Shown: positions 24,869 to 36,500 of the stretch, one piece after another
How positions within the stretch are numbered: the first letter of the stretch is position 1
How the letters are laid out: every line of letters begins with the position of its first letter
Assembly: GCF_000003815.2 (NCBI RefSeq)
Contig: NC_049980.1
Coordinates: 10,609,584-10,673,583, forward strand
Direction of reading: 5' to 3'
DNA from: Branchiostoma floridae
Lineage: Eukaryota > Chordata > Leptocardii > Amphioxiformes > Branchiostomatidae
Length of the DNA stretch: 64,000 nucleotides
Position numbers and translations under genes: made by a program
The notes under the pieces: model-generated
The model's input: the letters and a program-made list of their open reading frames with translations, nothing else
What the model was told of the DNA's origin: nothing
Databases searched by the model: none

Positions 24869-25429
24869 ATTGACACCTGCTATACAGTTAAATACAATTT
24901 TCTTTCGAAACCATGTTAGTTAACAAAAAGTGCTCTACCAAATTTATGGATATCATTTTGCTAACACCCTTGGCGACACTCAACATACACCAACACGTCG
25001 TCTGGGAATATAACGCAATAAATCGTACCTGGAGCTCTTTTGTTCTCATAGATACCAAGATGATGGGACACACTGATAGCAACAGGGCAAAATGATAAAT
25101 TAGCACTTGCGCAAGAATAGGCCACAATGTTCGCCAAGACCCACCATTAAGCACTCTAACAATATTGATAACCAACTCAGAATTATTGTCAGAGGGCATT
25201 ACTATGGGAATAGACTGTTAAAATTTCAGGCCTTATACCTATCAAAAATATTCAACAGACAATATGCACATCTGCACTAGTGCTACGCCATTTATAGCAT
25301 AAACTGACATATTCATAACTTTTTTGTGCAAGATGTATGATACATGTAATTTGTTGACTCTGCATGTCTTTATTTAGATGGGACGGATAATAAATGACTT
25401 CTGCACTCACTGGTTTTACATATCATCAT

Positions 25430-27478
25430 CATCACATTTATTTACCCATGTGGCAAACTGTGCTATACAAGATTCCTCCCAGCCCTACATTCACACTGGC
25501 TATGGTCTAATTCATCAATAATTACATGTTCTCAGTGTGTATACCGGATATTCATCTACAACACACTAAAACAGTTAACATTGCATGTTGGAAAAGCAAG
25601 GATACAAGGTACAAAACTCACTCCATGATTCTACACACCCAAAAATTACTAGTCACTTTGAGACAAAGAAGAGGGACATGTGTACATGCATAATGAGAAG
25701 GGGTTGGGACATTGGTTGGTCATTTGGGGGATGTCAACTGTTGTATGCAAAACATTGAGAAAAATCTTAATCCAAATTCCCAGAGTGAACTATGTACATT
25801 GATTGAACTACATGTACATAATGGATCCTTATAATCAGTCAGTCAGCATTGGTAAGGCACTACCACATTCACACAGTGAAGAATAATGCACAGTAATACA
25901 ATGATAAAACTTGCACATGTGGGAACACCTCCTTTTGGAAAAAACAAAATTACTGAACAAATGAAGTCATGGCTTTCTCATCATTTGCAGCTTAGTGCCT
26001 GGTCAGAGGAAGAAAAAATACTACTTGTACATAAATTTGTGATCTGCCCATTTTGGTAGGTTCAACAGTAGATTCATCCATTCCAAACAATGTAGACAGG
26101 CCCTGGTGACAACATTGTAGCTTGCATTTGAAAACATTCACACTTTAGTCAAAGACATGTAATCTGCCATTCTAGTAAATGACAAAGAGCAACACATATG
26201 TTTTTCAGGCTAGTCTTTAAATTTTGTCAATACTTACTATTCCTTACTAAGCCCCTGCCTACTGCCTCAGTGGAAAGGTCTGCTAATGGCCACTTGCTCC
26301 TCTTAAAATAGTTTGCTTGGATGGACAATCATTATTCCCCCAATAAAATGTAGGCCAGGCTTTGACATCTTATGTTGTCACAGATGAAATGGGAATGTTG
26401 AGACATTGATTTTGCTGCTGACAATATTTTGTTTCATTGTTTCCACAGTTATAGCAAAAAAAGAAAAGCAAGTCCCTTAGAATCACAGTTACAAGAGAAG
26501 TATTGCACACAAAAAAGTGCGCATGGTAGGCAAAATTACACATAGAATACTTAATACATGGTTTCCTAAATGTTCTTGTATCTGACTTGAACCAATCTAC
26601 AACAAATTACTTAACACATTATTGCTGAAATCATAGAGAAGCAATGTACCTCAGAAAGTTATTACTGTAAAAGAAAAAAATATTTCCTGAAATATTTGTT
26701 TGGTTCACACAGGAGAACGAAATTAAAGATATGATAACTACATGCAACATGCCTTTTCTTATATTTTCCTATACATAACTCCTATTCACAGAAGTCCTGC
26801 GTGCTTGTCGATGTTGTGCTCAGAAAAGGCATTTCAACTCCAGTGCACACTGTGAGAATATGCAGCACTTACAGCTGCACATTGAATCAGTATATATCAC
26901 ACATGGAGTCCTACTGTTAACAAGGCAGTGGTCATCTTCATGCTCAATGATTGGTCCTCAGGGTTCAATGTGAATGTAATGTACAAACACACAAGTGGCA
27001 AAATGACCATTTGATAGAAAAATGATTTAACTATGTGCAGCATTTAACAAGGAAAAATATATATACTTAAACTGTTGCATAGACTGGTGCACAAATACAA
27101 CTACACATTCAATAGAGTCAAAACATATAGTATACGCAAAATTCATCTCAACTAAATAGAAAATAACATTTACTTATAAAGATATGCATATAGCAAAATT
27201 AAGGATATCATTTTAACATTACTGAACAGCAGCACCAAACAAGCAAAACAGATATTTTTCTAACTGGTAAGATCCTGATATACATTACAGCTTCATTTTC
27301 ACAGAACAACATTTTCTATATGGAATCATTCTCTGATCCCCCAAAATTACTTGGACAATAGCCTATTCATATTTACAATTCAATACACTTGTACTTATGC
27401 CGATGTTCACTAGGTGGCATGACTGAATGGTTACAGCCTCATAGGAGTAACATTCCTCCATTCAGGATTCTTGAAGTC
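25430..27478 (-). other. KIF3B: Probable 3' UTR of the kinesin-2 gene
   Basis: Two kilobases following the stop codon on the minus strand, AT-rich, CpG-poor and with no open frame of note. AATAAA on the minus strand at about 25437-25442 could be the poly(A) signal. However, the sequence just around it (CATGGGTAAATAAA followed by GAT units) also resembles a retroelement tail, so the true transcript end is uncertain. Confidence 0.4.
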
Positions 27479-27569
27479 TCACTTTCTTCTCACCAGCCCA
27501 CGAGCCTCTGGATACTGCTCGGATTCGGCTCCTTTACTTCCAGCAGATGTTCTCTTACCAGTTTTGGGC
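27479..27569 (-). CDS. KIF3B: Kinesin-2 exon 8: C-terminus and stop
   Basis: Residues 726-755, basic, ending [13 protein letters not shown] and TGA at 27481-27479. The ending resembles the remembered KIF3B end (YPQSRGLVPK). Acceptor TTTTTTAG. Confidence 0.88.
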
Positions 27570-30500
27570 CTAAAAAACAGAAGTTGTTGTAGTAATGTAA
27601 GTAATGTAATACAAGCTACATACTTGTAGTCTACTTGCATGATGTCATAGTCAATACAATAGCCAGTTGCACCATGGCTCAAGCAAAAATGTTCTTTTGA
27701 GAAACAAACATTATACTATCTTGCATGAAATCATGATAATCCTTCTCAAACAAATGTTTTTTTGCGAGCTGTGGTGCCAACAACTCAACTGGCTGCCATC
27801 ATCACCACGACATTACCAAGAGACTTATAAAAACATCTACATCCTCACTGTGTCTCCTTTCAACAATGTATGAAAAGAATAGAACCTAAATGTAGTTTGT
27901 ACGAGATCTATAATTGTATGTATGACATAGAGTCTAAGTGTAGCTTGTCAAGATCTTTGTAACCATTAAACATCATTGTACTGTGTGGCATTCTTTGTGT
28001 CATAAGCAATCTAAGGATGATCTTTTGATGAGATAACAAAGAAATCACAAGTGTTTTTGTTAGCTGAATCTATTTCTCACCGTGAAGACTTGGTGCCCTT
28101 TATCTTGTCCCTCCTCTTGCCGGGAGAGAAGAGGTCGTGGCTGGCGTCCACCTCCAGGTTATCCTCCTCCTCCAGAGCCTTGTCCAGCGCGGCCTGGACG
28201 GTAGGCGCCACCACCGGACCCTCGTAGTCCCGCGTGGTGCGGGTCGGCATGTCCAGCTCCACAAACAGGATGTTCTCCCCCTGCAGACACAGCATGGACA
28301 TGGTTTAGTTTTCAGGCCAAAACATCAATGTTTTCTTTATGCTATAGTTATACTTGATTATGTCTGATATCTGTCTGTAATGTTGTTTGATGGGCTTCAG
28401 GAAGAATACATTTTACTTCCAAAGTAATGGAGATCTCAATGAACAAATAAACTGACCGAATGAATCCTCACACAATTTTGTAAATATCCCTGAAGGTACA
28501 GCCCAGAAATTAGGGAACATTGTGGATAAGGCTGTCTAGATACTGTAAAATCTTGAAATGTTTGTGGTGGCTTTATTTTTTGCAGCTTCTGCAGTAAACT
28601 CTCCATTGCAAAATCCACTAGCTGCAAATACTGTTCCATTCTATTGTATTACAATTGCACTACACAATAGTTTCAACTGCAAAGTTAAATTAAAACATAG
28701 GGCTCCCATAACCAAATAGAACCCTAAATATAGATAACAAAAATATAGTAACTAACTTTGATAGAGAGAAATAATTGATGTTATTGGCTTTACTTTTGCA
28801 ATTTTCAGTGACCACAAATACACTACACCACAAATATTTGAGTTTCCAATGTATTACTGCTGTACTACATAATTGAAAGGCAATTCAAATTGTTAAAAAA
28901 AAAAAAATTGTTTTAAATGCGAGAATTTAAAACACAGCAAAAAATAATAACCCCCTAATACTGCTACATTAAATCCCCACAAAAATTTATGAATGTACAG
29001 TACATACAGGCCTTGTCAACGATAAGAGAAAACTGATAATTGATAAGCTGGGTTACCTTGAAGCGAGGGTTCCCGTTCATGACGGCTGCCATCCTGGCGT
29101 ACTCTGTTTCAGGTCTGCGCCCACCGATGGCAGACACAGGTCTGTTGGCCATGGTGGAGGTACTGGGAATGTAACAATGGCCACATCAGGGTTAGTTATC
29201 TTACACATAGAGAGAGAGGTATTCTAATAGATGGTAGTCAAAAGGCCTAAATACAATGTAGCAATACTCATATGCAAGTTGAGTTGTTGTATAAAAGATG
29301 CATAGCACAGCCAATAGAACAGGTGTAACTAATGTAAACACCTGTTTTCATTGAATGGGGTGCAAATTGTCATCTTCCATACGATCACTCTGTCAAGAAG
29401 TGGTGTAAAATGATGTTAGAATGCCACAGATGTAGCCTGATTAAATCTCACTTATAGCAGTCTGTCCAACATCCGCTGTGGGGAGGGGCCAGTTACAGCC
29501 CCGGACAACAGAGTTTGTGTTGCACAGACTACCACTGATGGCCTGTACATCTGAAAATAGTCTGCACAGATCTCCAAAAGGAACTTACTCAGCCTTTGAA
29601 CAAGGTTTCAACTTCCAGGTGTCCTCTTCCTCCTCGAAGTAGGAGCGGTCCATGATCTTCTTCTTCTCCTCAGGTGGGATGAAGTTCTCTATAACCAGGA
29701 CCCTAAAAAACAAATCATCCAATGCTCATTATATCTGTTTGGATCTAGGAGGAATATTTGAAGCCACACCTATTAACATTACCGGCTGGGAATTTCAACT
29801 ACTGTTAATGCATTTAAGTTTGCGGGGATTTAATTTCGCGGTAGCAGGGAAAAAGGACTTTTCGCAGTGGTTTTAAGTTCGCGGCAACACCATAGACTGC
29901 AGTCTCGTGCCATAATGGTAGTTTTAAGTTCGCGGTGAAGTGGTCACCGTGAAAACCGCGAACATTAATCCACCGCGAACATTTCTGCATTTACAGTATC
30001 TGCAGTAGCTCTTGTAAGAAGTTCTCTGTAATTAAGTCCCATTCTCTTTGAGGCAATATCACGTGACCTGAACTTCAGACGTGTGATTTTCGAGCTCCTC
30101 AAATGTTGTAATTTTCATCCTTCCAGAGGTCGTATTGAGTCCGAAATTTGTGTCCATAATGTTAATGAAGTAATAGTGAATTCGTAGAAGAGTTATTTCA
30201 ATCTTTTTATTGGATTGCGGCGCATATTTCGTTAGTTTTCACTCTGCCGCTCACAAGCGCTTGGAACCAAGCGTACAAAATGGCGACGGCGTCACCCCCC
30301 CTCCAGAAGGACGCCGGGATCTTCAAACTGCTCCAGTTACCCGAAACATCCACACGCAGGGACGTACATGCAGCATACGTGACGTTTCTACAGGAGTATG
30401 TACAAGAACGTGAGATTGCCAAGAAGCTGCCGCCTGCCGTGAGGAAAACACACAGATTCAAGAAGAGCGGGGTACAGTTCAAAGAGGTGAGCACGGCATT

Positions 30501-33500
30501 CCTTTCACACCTTGAGAACCACAGAGACAAGGCTACCGATCCTCTTCATGGACTTGAACACTATACAGTGCAGCACAACACTTCGTGCCTGACTGTGCAT
30601 ATTCCCTGTGAATCAATTGCTTCGTGGAAGTCTGTATGTGAGGCCTATTATGGAGTCAAGGGCACAGACCGAGGTAACAACGGTGTACAGTTTAGCACGA
30701 TGTTCACAGACGACGATGTGCGACTCGGAACTGAACTTGGCTCGGTACACATAACAGTGTATAACACCAGCAAGCTGGTGATACAAGGATCCTGCTATGT
30801 TCTATGGCTAGTGTCCCACTACAACACACTTCAGGGGATGGTTCTGTCCGATATTGCTGAGCAATGCCCAGATGATTCACACAATTGCAAACCTGTAGCA
30901 AGCAAACTACAGGAATCCGTCACTGTCTGTGCGGTTTGTAATAAACAAGAAGTTGACGGGGACGTGTGGTTCGGTTGCAGTACCTGTCATAGCTGGACAC
31001 ACTTTGACTGTACCGGGCTAGATGACGCCACCAAAGCAGTTTTGAGGGATACCGAAGAGAAATATCATTGTATAAACTGCCTAGTTCCGCGGGAAGTAAC
31101 AGCGCCAGCAAACCGTCAGGCAGAAATCACCATACCAGGGCCCCCAATTAACTCCCATTCATCTGGAGCAGGTAACACATTGGTATGTACTGGGCCAACA
31201 ACGTCGGTCAAGACAAAAGTGGCAGACAAGACAAAAGACAGCGACGCTCCGAATGCAAATGTCAAAACCACTGGAACAAAGGCCCGAATTAGCGATGATC
31301 TCAGCACAAAGGAAAGCCGCCTAGAAATGTTGCAAACAGCTGTGTTGCAAATCGAGTCAACATTAGCAAACACAAAGATTCAATCCAGCAAGTTCGAAAC
31401 ACAAGTATCAAGTCAGTTCGACACGCTCATGAAGAAAATTGAGTCCATTGAATCTGTCCCCAAGAACGGCGACACGGAAGTCAAGAAGCTTCGCGAAGAG
31501 AACAATAAGTTGCGCAAGAGAGTACAGCAGCTGGAAGAGGTGATTGCTTCAATACAGTCTAACTCTACCGCCATGAAAAAAGACATGAGCGACATGAAGC
31601 TTTCAAACGATGTATTCAAGGTGAAAGTGGCCAACCTCAAGGACCAAGTGAAGAGCTTGAATAGCAACGCTCAGACCCACATTGTCACACATGAGCAGGC
31701 AAGTGAAGCGTGCAACACTGAACCTATGGAAATAACGTACTCCCTACCGACTAGAAATCGTTTCGCAGCGTTAAGTAATGAAACGTCCGAAGACCCAACT
31801 CAAGAAAGACCAGTCGAGCCAAAGGGAACAGCTCGCCCTAATAGAGATACATCATCAGGGATACCCCCGCAAAGTCAGCGTCCCAAACGTGTAGTACTGA
31901 TAGGGGATTCAAATGCGCAAAAACTGAAGCCAGACCTTTTGTGCCCCCCTTCAGATATGCCGAAGCCCTACTGGTCTCCGAACCTTTACACTGCTCCGAC
32001 AGTCCTTGAGAAGATTTCCAAGGAAGACACCACACCTAACACAGTGATCCTACACCTCGGCACGAATGACTTGATGGCGAAACCGAAAGAGTCAGTCATC
32101 TCAGAGTTTGAAGTGGCAGTGAGTACCACACAGTCGCTATTTCCTGAGGCCGAGGTGGTAATCTCAGCAGTCCCCCCAAGAAGAGATGCAAGCTCCTATC
32201 GCCCAAACATCAACAAGGACATTCTCTCTGTGAACCAGCATCTTGAATCCATGTGTAAAACGAACAACTCGCTGCTATATGTCAACCACCCACAACTGTG
32301 GAGCGACAACGATTACAACGAGCACATGTTTGAAAAAGACGGGTATCATTTAAATCAAGACGGCACGAGAATCCTGGCTTTTAATATAAAGAAGCAGGCC
32401 ACAAATGCCCTGGGGCTTCCGCCAAGATCTTCACGACGTTCCAGCTATGACAACGCAGGCAAGGCCAAGGCCAACAGAAGTTACCCTTCTCCCCCTCCGC
32501 AACTCGGAAGGAAGGATGACAACCGTCCCCCGCCTAGCAGACGCGGGGCCCCCTTCAGATCTGGTATGCCTGGTGAATTCCGGCCCAGAAGGAATGGCGG
32601 ACAAATGAAACCCTTCTCTCCAGATGGGTCTTACAAAAATGGCGGCACGTCTCACAAGCAGCCTATGCCTTCACCAGGTTTATCTCCAAACCGGAGTGAG
32701 AACACACATCAGAGGGCGTTCACACCTCCACCGCATGGTGCTAACAACGCCAACGGCCCGGTGAACTTCTGCCCACCCGGTATGCCAAACGGCCCGGTCC
32801 CTCCTGTCCCTGCTCCATTCTTCTTCCCGCCCTGGTTCCAAGAATGGCCCTCCCCAGCAGAGGTGTATGGCCGTCCCCCAGCAGGTGGAGTACTTCCCCC
32901 GTGGCCCAGCCCTCCGACGTTCCCGTACTTCAACTACCCCAGGAATGGCCCTCCTCCACCTAGGCGAATGGCGGGGCAGTGTTACCAGTAGACGTCGGAC
33001 ACGCAACCAGCACGGAACATCTTTCGGACTTAATTTGCGACCTCAACTATTTGAATGAATATGTGTATTCCTCAACGGACTCAGATGCCGAGGAGTAGAC
33101 TATCTTTGAACCCTTGCAAAACTAGAAACTTTGGTATATCCATAGGTTTCTGGAACATTCACGGACTCGGTAAAAAGTTAGAGGATAGTAAGTTTAGAAA
33201 TGAGCTCAATGGGTTTGACTTCTTTTCCCTTATGGAGACATGGCACACTGGTGAGTTATCTTTCCCTGATTATCTTTATTTTAGTAGCTGTAGAACTAAA
33301 TCTAAGAAGGCTAAAAGGAATTCGGGTGGCATTCTATTCTTATTCAAAAAAGAATACAGAAATCTAGTCACTAAATTGGAAAACAAAAGCGAAGACATTC
33401 TATGGGTTAGATTAGATAAACAGTTATTCAACAGTGACAGAGACATTTATTTAGCGTCTGTTTACATTAGTCCTCAGAGATCAACTATTCATGCAAACAG

Positions 33501-36500
33501 AACATATGACATTTTTGACATATTGGAAGAAGACATCTCACATTACAGTAATCTTGGGGACATATTGGTGGGGGGTGACTTTAACGCCCGAGTAGGAACC
33601 CTGAATGATTATGTCACAGATGACACCCCGATTATCGATTCTAAAATTCTTCCAAAAGACTATAGTTTTGACCACCCTCTCCCTAGATCCAATATGGATG
33701 AAACTCAACCAACAGCTTTTGGTAAAAATCTAATAGACCTTTGTATCAATAGCAAAGTTAGAATACTAAACGGGAGAACGCCCGGAGATCTTCTTGGTAA
33801 ACCAACGTGCTATCAGCCAAAAGGATGTAGTGTAGTAGACTACGTACTAGCTAGCGAGGACATAGTTCTCCGTAAATCAATCTTCTTTCACATTGAAGCA
33901 TTATCGCCACTCTCCGACCATTGCAAACTCACTCTACTGTTAGAAGGCAACCCAAAACCACTCCAGTCCCAACAAAAGGTAAACAAACTGTCGACAATGC
34001 CTTATAGAAGATTTACATGGAATTCAGATTCTAGTGAAAAGTTCACCGAAATAATTAACTCAGTATCTTTTTCCTCAAACATTGACAGATTCATCCACAA
34101 AAATTACGAGCTAAAACCAGAATCATTAGAGACTGCCCTACAAGACCTCGTTACACCATTCCAAGAAGCCGGAAAAAAGTCTCTTTCCTCACATAGCACA
34201 AAAAAGACGAAAAGACAACCCAGTTCGAAACAATCAAACAAGAAGAAATGGTTTAATCAAACATGCGCTTCTGCTAGACGTGAACTACAAAACCTTGCTA
34301 AGCTTCTTTCTAGAAATCCACGCGACCCTCATATTCGAGGATCCTATTTCGTTAAGAAAAAACAATACACCAGGCTTTTACGGAAAATCAAGAAAGAGCA
34401 CAAAGAAAAGATATTTAAGCAACTAAATTCATTATCCGATAACAACCCTTCGGGCTTTTGGTCACTTCTTAAAGAGTACAAATCTAATGATAAAACTGAC
34501 GATCACGAAACGATCCCAGCTGAAAGCCTACACTCGCACTTCAAAAAGCTTTATGGCATAGACCCAAACACCTCGAAACCACGCAGCAGCTTTGAAACAC
34601 ACATAGAAAATGAATTATACAAGCTAGAGAAAAATCTTGAAAATAATCCCCTGGACTTCCCAATAAGCAAAGCTGAAGTTAAACAGGCACTCTCTAATCT
34701 TAAAAACGGCAAAGCTTCGGGAAGTGATCTCATTCGAAATGAAATGTTGAAGTGCTCATCAAACATTATATTAGAACCACTAGTCAAACTTTTTAACCTG
34801 TTCCTGTCTGCAGGGTACTTTCCCCACGAATGGTGCACCAGCCACATTGTGGCTTTACATAAAGGCGGTACAAAAGACGACCCTAATAATTACAGGGGGA
34901 TCTCAGTGACGAGTTGTCTAGCAAAACTATTCACTTCTATTTTAAACACACGCCTTACAGAGTTCTTAGACGAATACAAACTAATCTCACCCAACCAAGC
35001 CGGTTTTAGGAAACATTTTGGAACAAGAGACAACCTATTTGTCATGGATACCCTTATTAGTAAATATACATCCGAAAACAAACGACTATATTCGTGTTTT
35101 ATAGATTTTAGAAAGGCGTTCGACTCGGTTTGGCGAGAAGGGCTCCGCTTCAAATTACTCAACTCGGGAATAGGAGGGAACTTTTACAGTCTTATTAAAT
35201 GCATGTATGAAAAACCCAGCACATGCGTCAAAACGTCATCCGGCCTAACACCTCCATTTGCTACCAATAAGGGTGTCAGACAGGGGTGCAACCTAAGCCC
35301 TACCCTTTTTAATCTTTTTATAAACGACCTTGTTCACGAGTTAGATAATACCGAATGTTCTCCACCCGCACTCAATAATTTATTAGTGTCAAGTTTACTA
35401 TATGCAGACGACGTAGTTTTATTCTCTGAGACCGAAAAAGGACTGCAAAGCGCTTTAGATAAACTAAACATATTCTGCACTAAATGGAAGCTCGAAGTGA
35501 ATCTAAAGAAAACAAAAATTATCATATTCAACAAATCTGGCCGATTATTTTCAAAACAAAACTTTTTATTCGGACAAGAGAGAGTAGACATCGTATCTTC
35601 ATATTGCTACCTAGGTATCACCATAACATCATCAGGTACCTTTTCATTAGCCAAAAAACAATTGTCAAACAAAGCGCGCAAAGCCATGCACAGCTTCAAA
35701 TGTCTAACCCGTTCATCAGTCTCACCCGATAGCCTACTAAGAATATTCGATTCCTGTGTTAAACCCATTCTGTTATATGGCTGCGAAATTTGGGGTACCG
35801 AGAAATTAAATGATACATCTCCGATCGAAATTACACACAACCAATTCTGCAAGAACATTCTTGGAGTCTCTAGAAATAGTAGTAATTTAGCATGTAGGTC
35901 CGAATTAGGTAGATTTCCACTAGACATAGATATTTCCGTTCGACTTGTAAAATATTGGTTGTGTTTAACACAAATGGATTATACTAAGCATCCATTACAA
36001 GTAAATGCACTCTTGGAACAGCATAACTCCGTCGTAAACGGCCGGAGAAGATCATTGTTGCAGCGTGTTAAAGAAATACTTGATTATAGTGGATATTCTT
36101 ATCTCTGGTACTCTGATAACTCACTCTATGACCCTGTATATGTATGTAATATGATAAGGAACAGAATTACCAATATGTATATCCAGACGTCTCTACATAA
36201 TATAAGTATAGATACCGGTAAGCTGAGATTCTACAAAACTTGTAAATCTGTATACGCTAGAGAGAAATACTTAGAACTAGTTGATTTCGAGCTGCGCTCC
36301 GCAATAAGCAAAGTCAGAATTAGCGCTCATCCTCTAGAAGTGGAAAGAGGGAGATACAAGAGATTACCTGTGTGTGAAAGGATTTGTAAATATTGTACAT
36401 CTAAAGCAGTGGGAGACGAAACACATTTCATTTCCAAATGTTCATTCAACGAAACCGAAAGAATCACCCTGTTTAGAGAAGTCACAAAGACTTATCCCAA

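Noticed and set aside
32405..33006. Open frames on both strands in the ORF1 tail
   Set aside because: Shadows of the GC-rich Pro/Gly-coding end of LINE ORF1. Only the frame ending on the ORF2 start was kept, as a finding.
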